Positions 17,992 through 27,205 of a DNA stretch of 64,000 bases are shown piece after piece; position 1 is the first letter of the stretch; each line of letters starts with the position of its first letter. The translations under genes were made by a program, and so were the position numbers. The DNA comes from Haloarchaeobius salinus (lineage in GTDB: Archaea > Halobacteriota > Halobacteria > Halobacteriales > Natrialbaceae), in NCBI RefSeq assembly GCF_024464185.1, contig NZ_JANHAU010000001.1:1116001-1180000 (forward strand). Direction: 5' to 3'. The notes beneath the pieces were generated by a model, which was not told where the DNA came from, ran no database searches, and saw only the letters and a list, made by a program, of their open reading frames with translations.

Positions 17992-18924
17992 TCAAGCAGT
18001 CGTCGACTCCTCTTCCTCGCCGTCGTCGGCCCGCTCCCGGCTCACGACCCAGATGCCGAGCGCCATCAGCGCGCCGCCGACGGCGAAGCCCGGGCCGAGC
18101 GTCTCGCCGAGCAGGGCCGCGCCGAGGGCCGCGCCGACGACCGGCTGGGCGAAGAAGAACACCGAGATGGTGCCCGCGGGCACGTACTCGAGGCCCTTGT
18201 ACCAGAGGTACCAGGCGGCCGCGGTCGCGAGGACGCCGAGGTAGAGCACGGCGAGCACCGAGGTGCCGTCCGTCGGGAGCGACGAGACGCCGCCCGGCGT
18301 CCGGGCGAGTTCGACCGCCGACAGCGCGCCGAGCATCGGGACGGACGCGACGGTCGCGTACGTCGCGGCCGTCAGCGCGGAGTAGCGGCGGACGACGCGG
18401 ACGCCCTGGACCGTGTACGCCGCCCAGGTGACGCTCGCGGCGAGCAGGAGCACGACGCCGAGCAGGCTGCCGGCCCCGACCGCGGCGAGGTCGTACTGCC
18501 CGGCGACGACCGCGACGGTGCCCGCGAGCGCGAGGGCGATGCCGGCGGCCTTCGTCGGCGTGACGCGCTCCCCGAGGACGACGGCACCCAGGAAGACCGT
18601 CGCAATCGGCGTCAGCACGGTCAGCAGCGACGCCTCGCTCGCGGTGGTCAGCTCGGTGCCGACGAACTGCGTCGCGTTGGTGAGGGTGACCCACGCGCCG
18701 AGCGCCACGAACGTCGGCCAGTCGCCGCGGTCTATCGTCGGCCGGCCGCCTCCCAGCCCGAGCACCCCGAAGAGGACGGCCGCCCCGACGGCGACCCGCA
18801 GGAAGCCGAGCGTGAGCGGCGGAATAGCGCCGAAGCTCCACTTGCTCACGACGTACATCCCGCCCCACAGCGCGGCCGCTGCGAGCGGGGCGAGCGCGAA
18901 GACGTAGCGTCTGATGTCGGTCAC
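17992..18924 (-). CDS. EamA/DMT-family transporter
   Basis: A 310-residue membrane protein with ten hydrophobic segments arranged as two EamA repeats. The first opens ALWGGMYVVSKWSFGAIPPLTLGFLR; the second ends in LEYVPAGTISVFFFAQPVVGAALGAALLGE. DMT exporters often export amino acids or metabolites. It follows the ABC gene livF by 54 bases on the same strand and may be read through from that operon. The C-terminal tail is acidic (DDGEEEESTTA). Confidence 0.9.
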   Translation of the reverse strand: MTDIRRYVFALAPLAAAALWGGMYVVSKWSFGAIPPLTLGFLRVAVGAAVLFGVLGLGGGRPTIDRGDWPTFVALGAWVTLTNATQFVGTELTTASEASLLTVLTPIATVFLGAVVLGERVTPTKAAGIALALAGTVAVVAGQYDLAAVGAGSLLGVVLLLAASVTWAAYTVQGVRVVRRYSALTAATYATVASVPMLGALSAVELARTPGGVSSLPTDGTSVLAVLYLGVLATAAAWYLWYKGLEYVPAGTISVFFFAQPVVGAALGAALLGETLGPGFAVGGALMALGIWVVSRERADDGEEEESTTA

Positions 18925-18978
18925 TTGTTGGGATGGAGAGGATGGGATGACGGAAGGTTGCTGCGATTCGGGACCGGG

Positions 18979-19695
18979 CTACGCGCCGAGGTAGAGCTTC
19001 GAGACCTCCTCGTTGTCGAGCAGGTCCTCGGCGGCGTCCTCGAACCGGACGGTGCCCTGGTCGAGCACGTAGCCGCGGTCGGAGATGCCCAGGCCCTTCT
19101 TGGCGTTCTGTTCGACCATGAGGATGGCCGTGTCGAGCTCGTTCACGGCCTGCACGTGCCCGAACACCTCGTCGGCGGTGTTCGGGGCGAGCCCGGCGGA
19201 CGGCTCGTCGATGAGGAGCACGTCGGGCTCCATCACGAGTGCGCGGGCGAACGCGAGCACCTGGCGCTGGCCGCCCGAGAGCGTCCGGGCCTTCGACTTC
19301 CGGCGCTCGTCGAGCAGCGGGAACTGGTCGTACAGCTCGCCGATGACCCGGTCGAGGCCGCTCTCGCGGGCGACGCCGCCCATGCGGAGGTTCTCGTCGA
19401 TGGTCAGCGACCCGAACACGTTGTCCGTCTGCGGGACGTAGCCGATGCCCGCGCGGACGATGTCCTCCGGGGCCATGCCGCCGATCTCGTCGCCGTGGTA
19501 GGTCACCGACCCGGTCCACGGCGTCAGCAGGCCGAAGGCGGTCTTCAGCACCGTCGACTTGCCGGCCCCGTTCGGGCCGATGAGGCAGACGATCTCGTTC
19601 TCGTCCAGGTGCAGCGAGAGGTCGGTGAGCACCTGCACCTCGCCGTAGCCGCTGTCGACGTCGGCGAGTTCGAGGACCGTCGCGTCGCCGTTCAT
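18979..19695 (-). CDS. livF: branched-chain amino-acid-type ABC transporter ATPase (LivF)
   Basis: A 238-residue ATPase. Walker A GPNGAGKST, signature LSGGQRQVLAFARAL and Walker B VLLIDEPSAGL are all present, and ELDTAILMVEQNAKKGL is the LivF-type H-loop region (Gln in place of the usual His is a LivF feature). It pairs with LivG on the cytoplasmic face. Its start overlaps the livG stop by ATGA, implying translational coupling. It is the last gene of the five-gene transport set. Confidence 0.93.
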   Translation of the reverse strand: MNGDATVLELADVDSGYGEVQVLTDLSLHLDENEIVCLIGPNGAGKSTVLKTAFGLLTPWTGSVTYHGDEIGGMAPEDIVRAGIGYVPQTDNVFGSLTIDENLRMGGVARESGLDRVIGELYDQFPLLDERRKSKARTLSGGQRQVLAFARALVMEPDVLLIDEPSAGLAPNTADEVFGHVQAVNELDTAILMVEQNAKKGLGISDRGYVLDQGTVRFEDAAEDLLDNEEVSKLYLGA

Positions 19696-20513
19696 GTGTC
19701 ACCTCCGAGGTAGGCGTCGATGACGCGCTCGTCGGACTGTACCGCCTCGGGCGGTCCCTCCATCAGCACGTTCCCCTGGTTCAGCACGACGATGGGGTCG
19801 GCCAGCTCCATGACGAACTCCATGTCGTGCTCGATGATACAGAACGTGGTTCCCTGCTCGTTGAGCCGGCGGATCTGCTCGGCGAGGTCGTTCCGGAGCG
19901 TCGGGTTGACGCCGGCGACAGGCTCGTCGAGCAGCAGTATCTCGGGGTCGGCGAGCATCGCCCGGGCGAGCTCGACCAGCTTCATCTGCCCGCCAGAGAT
20001 GTCGGTCGCGGGCTGGGTCGCGAGGTGGTCGATCTCGAACTCCTCTAAGATGCGCTGGGCCTCCTCGAGGTTGGCCGACTCGGCCGCGGCGACGCCCTCG
20101 GGGTCGGTGAACAGCTTCACGAACGACTCGCCGGGCTGCTCGCGCGGACCGACCAGCATCGCCTCGCGGACGGTCATCCCCTCGAGCTTGCGCGGGGTCT
20201 GGAACGTCCGGATGAGGCCGGCATCGGCGACCTCGTACGGCTCCCGTCCCGTCACGTCGATGCCGTTGACCTCGACGCGACCGCCGTCGGGCTCGTAGAA
20301 GCCCGAGATGAGGTTGAAGATGGTCGACTTGCCGGCCCCGTTCGGGCCGATGACCCCGGTGATGGTGCCGCGTTCGACCTCGAAGGTCGCGTGGTCGGTC
20401 GCGACGAGACCGCCGAACGCCTTCTGCAGGTCTTCGACGCGGAGGACGACGTCCTCCTTCTCCATGTCGGCACCCTCGTGGCGCTCGCGCATGGACGTGG
20501 CACCCTCACTCAT
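19692..20513 (-). CDS. livG: branched-chain amino-acid-type ABC transporter ATPase (LivG)
   Basis: A 273-residue ATPase with Walker A GPNGAGKST, signature ISGGQMKLVELARAM, Walker B LLLDEPVAGVNP and switch histidine in FCIIEHDMEFVMELAD, the typical LivG layout. An N-terminal extension of about 20 residues (MSEGATSMRERHEGADMEKED) contains later Met codons that could also start translation. Its first 8 bases overlap livM. Confidence 0.93.
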   Translation of the reverse strand: MSEGATSMRERHEGADMEKEDVVLRVEDLQKAFGGLVATDHATFEVERGTITGVIGPNGAGKSTIFNLISGFYEPDGGRVEVNGIDVTGREPYEVADAGLIRTFQTPRKLEGMTVREAMLVGPREQPGESFVKLFTDPEGVAAAESANLEEAQRILEEFEIDHLATQPATDISGGQMKLVELARAMLADPEILLLDEPVAGVNPTLRNDLAEQIRRLNEQGTTFCIIEHDMEFVMELADPIVVLNQGNVLMEGPPEAVQSDERVIDAYLGGDT

Positions 20514-21798
20514 CGGCACCACCCCGTGCCTCGCGGACGCCGACGTCCGGGCCCTCGGGCACCTCGTCGACGGTCCCCGGCCAGATGAGCTCGCGCTGCG
20601 GTGGCAGCAGGCCCTCCGGTCGGAAGCGCATCAGGATGACGATGATGACCCCGATGAGCAGCAGCCGCATCGGGCCGCCGAACCCCGTGAGCGAGAGGAC
20701 GACCTCGGTCGCGCCCAGGTCGAACGAGAGGGTGACCTGGTTGAGGAAGCGCGTCCCCTCGCGGATGGCGACGACGACGAAGCCGCCGAACAGCGCGCCG
20801 CGGTTCGAGCCGCTGCCGCCGAGGATGACCGCGACCCAGACGTAGAACGTCGTGATGGGGTCCAGGTCGCCCGGGCTCACGTACAGGTTCAGGTGCGCGT
20901 AGAACACGCCGGCCAGCGCCATCACGAGGCTGCCCAGCACGAACGACTGCATCTTGAACGAGTACGTGTTCTTGCCGAGCGCACGCGCGAGGTCCTCGTC
21001 GGCGCGGATGGTCCGCAGCACGCGTCCCCACGGCGAGCGGTGGACCCGCCGGAGCGCCGTGTAGCTGATACCGAGGAACACGAACACGAGCGCGACGTTC
21101 AGCAGCGCCCGCCAGAACGGCGTCCCGAGGACGATCTCCTGCCCGAACGTGAAGCCGATGCCGAACACCGGCTCCGCGATGGTGATGGAGCCGCCCGGAA
21201 CGAAGTCGATGACCGTCTCCGGCATCGACTGGGGGAACGTCGCGAGCACCGGCCAGCCCGCGAAGAAGCTCGGGATGCCGCGGACGCCCGCGCTGCCGTT
21301 CGTCCAGTTCTGCTGGTTCAACACGATGAGCCTGACGACCTCCGCCAGCCCCAGCGAGGCGATGGCGAGGTAGTCCGCGCGCAGGCGCAGCGTGGGGATG
21401 CCGATGGCCAGCGCGATGACGGTCGCGACGACGATGGCGATGACGAGCCCCACGACCGGGTTCAGCACGACGCTCGGGACCCCGATGTCGAGCAGGGACT
21501 GTCGGATGGGCGACGAACTCGCGCTGATCAGCACGGTCCCGTACGCACCGACGCCGAAGAACGCGGCGACGCTGAAGTTGATGAGCCCGGTGAACCCCCA
21601 CTGGGAGTTCAGGCCGAGCGACAGCAGCGCGTACATGCTCCCGAGGCCGATGAGGAACAGGAAGTACGAGGGGTTCAGTGCGCCGGTCAACAGGCCGAAC
21701 ACGAGGAACAGCGCGAAGCCGACGATGAACAGCGTGACGCCCTGCTCCGCACGGGTCATGTCGGCGAACTCGTCGGTGGGGTTGGCGAGCCAGCTCAT
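20506..21798 (-). CDS. livM: branched-chain amino-acid-type ABC permease (LivM)
   Basis: A 430-residue permease with eight to ten hydrophobic segments. Landmarks are LNSQWGFTGLINFSVAAFFGVGAYG, the LRLRADYLAIASLGLAEVVR motif of LivM proteins, and AGVFYAHLNLYVSPG. A long extracytoplasmic insertion sits between the middle membrane segments (GSAGVRGIPSFFAGWPVLATFPQ). The acidic C-terminal tail ends in GVREARGGADE. It starts one base after the livH stop and runs into livG. Confidence 0.93.
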   Translation of the reverse strand: MSWLANPTDEFADMTRAEQGVTLFIVGFALFLVFGLLTGALNPSYFLFLIGLGSMYALLSLGLNSQWGFTGLINFSVAAFFGVGAYGTVLISASSSPIRQSLLDIGVPSVVLNPVVGLVIAIVVATVIALAIGIPTLRLRADYLAIASLGLAEVVRLIVLNQQNWTNGSAGVRGIPSFFAGWPVLATFPQSMPETVIDFVPGGSITIAEPVFGIGFTFGQEIVLGTPFWRALLNVALVFVFLGISYTALRRVHRSPWGRVLRTIRADEDLARALGKNTYSFKMQSFVLGSLVMALAGVFYAHLNLYVSPGDLDPITTFYVWVAVILGGSGSNRGALFGGFVVVAIREGTRFLNQVTLSFDLGATEVVLSLTGFGGPMRLLLIGVIIVILMRFRPEGLLPPQRELIWPGTVDEVPEGPDVGVREARGGADE

Positions 21799-21799
21799 G

Positions 21800-22762
21800 T
21801 CAGGTCGCCTCCCCCATGATGCCGTTGGGTCTGACCAGCAGGACCGCGACCATGATGACGAACACCACCGCCTCGGCGTACTGGATGCCGATGGGGATGG
21901 CGAAGTCCTCCGTGATGAACGGGATGTACTCGACGAACGGGATGAGTGTCCCGATCTCGCCGAGGACGGGCATGAGCTCGTGGATCATCCCGATGAGGAA
22001 CCCGCCGAGCATCGCCCCGTACACCGAGCCGATGCCGCCGAGGATGACCGCCGCGAAGATGAGCAGCAGCAGCGAGAAGCCCATCCGCGGGGAGAGCTGG
22101 TTGTAGAGGCCGAGGAAGACGCCCCCGGCACCCGCCAGCCCGGCCCCGATGACCCACGTCCAGAGCTTCACCCGGGCGGTCCGGATGCCGCTGACGCGGG
22201 CGAGCTCGGGGTTGTCCGCCATCGCGCGCATCTTCCGCCCGAGGTCGGTGTACTGCAGCAGGACGTGCAGCCCGGTGACGAGGACGGCCGCCGAGAGCAC
22301 GATGGCCACGTCGTGCTCGGTGATGCGGATGCCGTACGGGATGAGCCACTCGATGGGCCGGAGCGTCTGCACGTCGTACCGGGTGAAGTCGGCCCCGAAG
22401 CGGAGCTGGAGGATCGCCCGGTAGATGAACGCGATACCGATGGAGGTGATGAGCATCCCGATGGAGCTCACGTCCATCGGCTTGTAGACGACCCGCTCCG
22501 TGACGACGGCGACGAGTGCCGCGACGGCGATGCCGGCGAGCAGGGCCACGAAGAAGCCGAACGGGAGCCCGAGCACCGCGCCGCCGAGGCTCCCGACGGC
22601 ACCGAACGTGATGAGCGCGGTGTAGGCCCCGATCGTCATCGTGTCGCCGTGGGCGAAGTTCGCGAAGTCCGCGATGCTGTACACCAGCGAGAGGCCGATG
22701 CTCCCGAGCACGATGATGCTGCTGAATATCAGACCGTTCGCGAGATATTCCAGAAGGGGCAT
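21800..22762 (-). CDS. livH: branched-chain amino-acid-type ABC permease (LivH)
   Basis: A 320-residue permease beginning MPLLEYLANGLIFSSIIVLG. It has the LivH signatures SLVYSIADFANFAHGD and TDLGRKMRAMADNPELARVSGI (EAA-like loop contacting the ATPases) and, near the C terminus, LGGIGSVYGAMLGGF. ATG 22762 is used; the longer upstream frame lies inside the binding-protein gene. It begins 7 bases after the binding-protein stop. Confidence 0.93.
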   Translation of the reverse strand: MPLLEYLANGLIFSSIIVLGSIGLSLVYSIADFANFAHGDTMTIGAYTALITFGAVGSLGGAVLGLPFGFFVALLAGIAVAALVAVVTERVVYKPMDVSSIGMLITSIGIAFIYRAILQLRFGADFTRYDVQTLRPIEWLIPYGIRITEHDVAIVLSAAVLVTGLHVLLQYTDLGRKMRAMADNPELARVSGIRTARVKLWTWVIGAGLAGAGGVFLGLYNQLSPRMGFSLLLLIFAAVILGGIGSVYGAMLGGFLIGMIHELMPVLGEIGTLIPFVEYIPFITEDFAIPIGIQYAEAVVFVIMVAVLLVRPNGIMGEAT

Positions 22763-22769
22763 CGGTGGC

Positions 22770-24095
22770 TTAGCCTTCGATGAAGCCGATGCCGACGTAG
22801 TCGTGGTTCTGGACCTCGAGGATCTGCAGGAACCCCTTCGGGTCACCGTTCTCGTCGAAGTCGATGGGGCCACTGACGCCTTGGTAGTCGACGTCGCTCG
22901 GACCGCCGCCGTCGGCGAGGATCTGGTGGGCCGCCTCGTAGGAGGTCACCTGCTCGCCCTCGGGGCCGCTGACCTCGCGGACGGTCTCCTGGAGCGCCTC
23001 GCCGGTGAAATCGTCGGCCGCCTGGATGGCCAGCGCCGCGTTGATGACGCAGTCGTAGGCGTAGGCGGACCAGACGGTCGGTGCCTCGCCGTACTCGTCC
23101 TCGAACGTCGAGGCGAACTGCTGGTAGTTCTCCTCCTCGACGGGCGCGGAGGGGACGACGATCTTCATGCCGTTCATGCTGCCCTCCGGCGTGTTCTCGA
23201 GGACGTCCGTGCCGGAGACGGAGTCCGCGCCGTACATCGGTGCGTCGTACCCGCTGGAGTACATCTCGTTGACCATCGTCGCGAACTCCGGCTGGTACGT
23301 GATGAACAGCCAGGCGTCCGCGCCGGAGCCGTTCATCTGCGAGACGACGCTGGAGTAGGACTGCTGCTCTTGGTCGTGGGAGTTGTTGTACGCGATCTCC
23401 CCGTCCCAGTTCTCGACGAACGCGTCGGCGAGGCTCTGTCCGTAGTCGTTGTTGACGTAGGTGACCGCGACCGACTCGTGGCCGTCCTCCGCCATGATGT
23501 TCGCCAGCGCGAGCGACTGGGTGCGGCCCGTCGGCGACATCCGGAGCAGTCCGGGGAAGTCGGTGAGGCTCAGCCCCGTGGAGTTCTGGCTGAGTTGGAC
23601 GACGTCGGTGCCCTGGACGACGCTCTCGTAGATGGCCAGCGAGACGCCCGAGCCCACCGCCCCGATGAGGAACGGGACGCCGTCCTGGTTCACGAGCTTC
23701 TGTGCCGCCGAGACGCCGCCCTGTGATTCGGACTGCGAGTCCTCGACGATGATGCTGAGTTCGCCGTCCTTGACGCCGACGTCGTTGACGTCTGCGAGCG
23801 CGAGGTCCTTCCCGCGCTGGTTGCGCTGCCCGAACGCCGACAGCGAACCGGTGGTCGCGTCGACCATGCCGATCTCGAACGTGCTCGCACCGCCGCCACC
23901 GCCCCCGTCCGTCGTCTCCGTCTCGTCGCCGCCACCCCCACCGCCACCCCCACCGCTCTCCGTTGGCGTGTCGGTGTCGTCACCGCCGTCGTCCGGATTC
24001 GTGCTGATACAGCCGGCCAGTGCCGCGATGCCCGCGCCACTGCCGACCTTGAGTACTGTTCTCCTGTCCATCTCTCCCGTGCTGTCTTGTGCCAT
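22770..24095 (-). CDS. ABC transporter substrate-binding lipoprotein (LivK-like)
   Basis: A 441-residue extracytoplasmic binding protein. The N terminus has a Tat motif DRRTVLKVGSGAG and lipobox LAGC, then a Gly/Glu/Thr linker with two poly-Gly runs (about residues 38-72), then a type I periplasmic-binding domain (FEIGMVDATTGSLSAFGQRNQRG onward; GAVGSGVSLAIYESV; AVTYVNNDYGQSLADAF). Ligands of the family include branched-chain amino acids, amides and urea; the ligand here is not known. It is the first gene of the operon; A/T-rich sequence (ataattat) 15-30 bases upstream of its start fits a TATA box. Confidence 0.92.
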   Translation of the reverse strand: MAQDSTGEMDRRTVLKVGSGAGIAALAGCISTNPDDGGDDTDTPTESGGGGGGGGGDETETTDGGGGGGASTFEIGMVDATTGSLSAFGQRNQRGKDLALADVNDVGVKDGELSIIVEDSQSESQGGVSAAQKLVNQDGVPFLIGAVGSGVSLAIYESVVQGTDVVQLSQNSTGLSLTDFPGLLRMSPTGRTQSLALANIMAEDGHESVAVTYVNNDYGQSLADAFVENWDGEIAYNNSHDQEQQSYSSVVSQMNGSGADAWLFITYQPEFATMVNEMYSSGYDAPMYGADSVSGTDVLENTPEGSMNGMKIVVPSAPVEEENYQQFASTFEDEYGEAPTVWSAYAYDCVINAALAIQAADDFTGEALQETVREVSGPEGEQVTSYEAAHQILADGGGPSDVDYQGVSGPIDFDENGDPKGFLQILEVQNHDYVGIGFIEG

Positions 24096-24293
24096 GGTCT
24101 GTGCTGAATAATTATACTGGTAGAGTTAACCCCTGGCCTACCATGGTCGGGGACTCTACCGGTCCTTGGTCTGTGGTAACGATAACCTCTCCGCATGTGT
24201 GTTGTTCTCACTCATGGAATATATTCATTTCCCAGTCCGCAGAAGGAATTGGTCGGGTCCCGGTATAGGGCGGTAGAGCCTCCACTGGGTGGC

Positions 24294-25133
24294 ATGATAC
24301 CACCCATCGCCACCAACTTCGTCGCGGGCGAGACACCGGCCGAGGCGGTCCAGCACGCCCGCGAACTGAACCGGCGGGGCGTCGCCGTCATCCTGAACCT
24401 GCTCGGCGAGCACTACGACGACCGCGCCGACGCGGACGCTGACGCCGACGCGTACGTCGACCTCGCCGAGACCATCGCGGCCGACGACCTCGACGCCTGC
24501 ATCTCGGTCAAACCCAGCCAGATCGGGCTCTCGCTCTCCGACGACGCGTTCCGCGAGAACCTCGCCCGGATCGTCGACGTCGCCGACGAGCACGGCGTGT
24601 TCGTCTGGATCGACATGGAGGACCACCCGACGACGGACGTGACCCTCGACGCGTTCGAGCGCCACGCCCGCGAGACCGACGGCAACGTCGGCGTCTGCGT
24701 GCAGGCGAACCTCAGGCGGACCAGCGAGGACCTCGAACGGCTCGCCGAGCTGCCGGGGAAGGTCCGGCTCGTCAAGGGGGCCTACGACGAACCCGGCGAC
24801 ATCGCCTACCGAAAGAAGGCGAAGGTAGACGAGGTGTACCGCGACCTCCTCCGGTTCATGTTCGAGGCGTTCGACGACGGCATCGCCGTCGGCAGCCACG
24901 ACCCCGCGATGATACAGTACGCCGGCGAGCTCCACGCCGAACACGGCACGCCCTACGAGGTGCAGATGCTCATGGGTGTCCGCGAGGAGGCCCAGTTCGA
25001 CCTCGCCGCCGAGGGCGTCGAGGTCTGGCAGTACGTCCCCTACGGTGGCAAGTGGTTCTCGTACTTCTACCGGCGGGTCCGCGAGCGCAAGTCGAACGCG
25101 CTGTTCGCGCTGCGGGCCGTCGTCGGGCGGTGA
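24294..25133 (+). CDS. proline dehydrogenase
   Basis: A 279-residue monofunctional FAD-dependent proline dehydrogenase, (beta/alpha)8 barrel. Landmarks are SVKPSQIGL, VFVWIDMED, VGVCVQANLRRT, the substrate/flavin motif VRLVKGAYDEP, AVGSHDPAMI, and the C-terminal YVPYGGKWFSYFYRRVRERKSN, where the family's two arginines bind the proline carboxylate. It oxidises proline to pyrroline-5-carboxylate. It is divergent from the ABC operon, which may import the amino acid; that link is inference. A palindromic gaatatattc near 24219-24228 may be its TATA element. Confidence 0.93.
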   Translation: MIPPIATNFVAGETPAEAVQHARELNRRGVAVILNLLGEHYDDRADADADADAYVDLAETIAADDLDACISVKPSQIGLSLSDDAFRENLARIVDVADEHGVFVWIDMEDHPTTDVTLDAFERHARETDGNVGVCVQANLRRTSEDLERLAELPGKVRLVKGAYDEPGDIAYRKKAKVDEVYRDLLRFMFEAFDDGIAVGSHDPAMIQYAGELHAEHGTPYEVQMLMGVREEAQFDLAAEGVEVWQYVPYGGKWFSYFYRRVRERKSNALFALRAVVGR

Positions 25134-25219
25134 ATGGTCGCCGATGGTCTCGGGTTCACAGGTGTCGGGGTCCGGTAAGCAGGCGTACGCTTTTCACGGT
25201 ACTCGTTCAACTATCGGAC

Positions 25220-25444
25220 ATGTATCGGCGTCTCAGACGTTGGCTCGCCGAGCACTTCGGCGGTGACACCTCCGGTGAAGGCGGCGATGACGACGACGAA
25301 TCGGAGGGGGGCCGGTTCGTCCCGTCGCCGCTCGACCTGTCGGTCCGGTTCGCCCACGGTAGCGGCGACAGCAACGTCGACCGCGAGCTGACGAAGGTCC
25401 ACGAGGAGGCCAGAACGCTCGACGAACAGCGCCGTGACGACTGA
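25220..25444 (+). CDS. small acidic hypothetical protein
   Basis: A 74-residue protein starting MYRRLRRWLAEHFGG, with a basic amphipathic N-terminal helix, an Asp/Glu/Gly linker and a C-terminal helical stretch (DRELTKVHEEARTLDEQRRDD). No cysteine and no membrane segment. ATG 25220 is chosen. It lies 86 bases after proline dehydrogenase and converges with the HTH_10 gene. No family recognised. Confidence 0.62.
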   Translation: MYRRLRRWLAEHFGGDTSGEGGDDDDESEGGRFVPSPLDLSVRFAHGSGDSNVDRELTKVHEEARTLDEQRRDD

Positions 25445-25476
25445 CCGGTGTCGCCACCGGTCGTTCCGTCGCCCGG

Positions 25477-26199
25477 CTACGGGTCCAGCAGCTTCGCCTC
25501 GGCCTTCCGCAGGTGTTCGAGCAGCGTCGTCTTCGAGATGTCCATGTCGTCGGCGAGCTCGCGGGTCGAGGTGCCGCGTGGCCACTCGAAGTAGCCGGCC
25601 TCGCGGGCGTGCTCGAACACCTCGCGCTGTGCGGCGGTGAGCGTGTCGAGGCGCTGCTCGCGTGGCGACTTGGTCCCCGAGTCCGACGAGGTGATCGAGG
25701 AGACCGTCACCTCCGCGTCGGCCTCCTGGCGGACGCCGTCGAGCTGGTCCTGTATCTCGGTGCGCTCGCCGGCGAAGCCCACCTGCCACTCCTCGCGGCC
25801 GTCCTCGATGCGGACGGGTGCGCTGTGGACGAAGCCGTGCTGGAGCAGTGTCGGGCAGACCATGTCGTTCGGGTTGTACTCGAGGAAGAACTCGCGGACG
25901 ACGTTGCCCGGCGCGTTGCGTGCCCGCCCGAAGCGCTGCTGGAGCTCCTGGACCTCGCCGGCGTGGTCGGTCTCGCGGATGGCGTCGAGTAGCCGCTCGA
26001 CCTCGCGTTCGGTCGCGCCGTAGGCGGTGAACAGTCCGTTGACGCTGTTCGTCGATAGTGCGTCGGCTCGGGGTGAGTCGTAGATCGCGTGGGCGAGGAC
26101 GCCACCGTTTCGTCGGTCTGTCGCCTCGATCGCCCAGCAGTTCGGGTGCCACAGTTCCAACGTCAGTCTCGTTCCCGGTGTCTGGTCGGCCAACGCCAT
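25477..26199 (-). CDS. HTH_10 family transcriptional regulator
   Basis: A 240-residue regulator. The N-terminal two-thirds is a sensor-like domain starting MALADQTPGTRLTLELWHPNCWAIEATD, with single Cys residues in HPNCW and MVCPT. The C-terminal HTH_10 domain shows LTAAQREVFEHAREAGYFEWPR and STRELADDMDISKTTLLEHLRKAE. Members include Bat and DmsR-type activators. It is divergent from the aspartoacylase-like gene, and a perfect 16-bp palindrome lies 51 bases upstream of its start. Confidence 0.88.
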   Translation of the reverse strand: MALADQTPGTRLTLELWHPNCWAIEATDRRNGGVLAHAIYDSPRADALSTNSVNGLFTAYGATEREVERLLDAIRETDHAGEVQELQQRFGRARNAPGNVVREFFLEYNPNDMVCPTLLQHGFVHSAPVRIEDGREEWQVGFAGERTEIQDQLDGVRQEADAEVTVSSITSSDSGTKSPREQRLDTLTAAQREVFEHAREAGYFEWPRGTSTRELADDMDISKTTLLEHLRKAEAKLLDP

Positions 26200-26250
26200 A
26201 GGTCTTGCAGCCTCTGGAACATCTTGTGTGTGTCGCCCTAACAGACTACT

Positions 26251-26266
26251 CCCGACCATGGTCGGG
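26251..26266. promoter_or_regulatory. perfect 16-bp palindrome, candidate operator
   Basis: The sequence cccgaccatggtcggg reads the same on both strands and lies in the 128-base gap between the divergent HTH_10 and aspartoacylase-like genes, upstream of a TATA-like tttta at about 26294. Thirteen bases (accatggtcgggg) recur at 24140-24152, in the gap between the ABC operon and proline dehydrogenase. A shared regulator is a possibility, not shown. Confidence 0.5.
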
Positions 26267-26327
26267 GGCGGTTCCGGGGCGCACGGTTCGAACGGTTTTA
26301 CTCCCCCCGACCCCTGGGACGTGACGA

Positions 26328-27110
26328 ATGCAGGTGACGAAGCTGGGGGAGGGTCGCGCCGAGGTCGCCGTCGTCGGCGGCATCCACGGCGACGAGCCCT
26401 GCGGTATCCGTGCCATCGAGCGACTGCTGCGGGACGCCCCCGAGGTGCGCCGGCCGGTGAAGCTGGTCGTCGCGAACGAGGCGGCCGCCGAGCGGGGCGT
26501 CCGGTACGTCGAGGAGGACCTGAACCGGGCGTTCCCGGGCTACCCGGACGGCGAGACACACGAGAAGCGACTCGCGTACGACCTGGCCCACGAGATAGAG
26601 GGCTGTCGGACGCTGGCGCTGCACTCCACGCAGTCCCACGCCGAACCGTTCGCCGTGGTCGACGGCGTCGACGACTTCGCGCGGACGGTCTGTCCGCGGC
26701 TGCCGGTCGCCTCGGTGGTCGAGACCGGCCGGTTCGTCGAGGGTCGCATCTTCAAGGCCGTCCCGGACACCATCGAGGTCGAGTGCGGGCTCCAGGGCAG
26801 CGAGGACGCCGCCGCGAACGGCTACCGGCTCGTGCTCTCCTTCCTGACCGCGACGGGGGTGCTCGCGGGCGTCGCACCCGCCAGGGACACGCCGGTGTTC
26901 CGTCTCGTCCGGCGCATCCCGAAGGGGGTCGCGAGCGAGTACGAGGTGTTCGTCGAGAACTTCCAGCGCGTCAGGGCGGGCGAGACGTACGCCGCCGTCG
27001 ACGGCGAGAACGTCGTCGCGGACGAGCAGTTCTACCCGGTGCTCATGTCCTCGTACGGCTACGAGGACGTGTTCGGCTACGCGGCCGACAGGGTCGGCTA
27101 CGTCGGCTGA
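26328..27110 (+). CDS. succinylglutamate desuccinylase/aspartoacylase-family protein
   Basis: A 260-residue M14-type zinc hydrolase. The zinc ligands His20 and Glu23 lie in GGIHGDEPCG, DLNRAFPG follows, and the third ligand His is in LALHSTQSHAE; the catalytic Glu is likely in TIEVECGLQG. Family members cleave N-acyl amino acids or esters. The C-terminal beta domain (VRAGETYAAVDGENVVADEQFYPVLMS) resembles that of other archaeal members. The substrate is unknown. Confidence 0.87.
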   Translation: MQVTKLGEGRAEVAVVGGIHGDEPCGIRAIERLLRDAPEVRRPVKLVVANEAAAERGVRYVEEDLNRAFPGYPDGETHEKRLAYDLAHEIEGCRTLALHSTQSHAEPFAVVDGVDDFARTVCPRLPVASVVETGRFVEGRIFKAVPDTIEVECGLQGSEDAAANGYRLVLSFLTATGVLAGVAPARDTPVFRLVRRIPKGVASEYEVFVENFQRVRAGETYAAVDGENVVADEQFYPVLMSSYGYEDVFGYAADRVGYVG

Positions 27111-27205
27111 GGTCGGTGCCGTCGACGCTCCTTACGGTCTGTCTCGCCGAGACGAAGGGCCAGATGGTCGGGCCGCTCGAACGGCCGACCGGCGGTGCCC
27201 GGGCG

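Noticed and set aside
24219..24228. The palindrome gaatatattc as an operator
   Set aside because: It more likely serves as the TATA element of proline dehydrogenase; A/T-rich 10-base palindromes are common in promoters.
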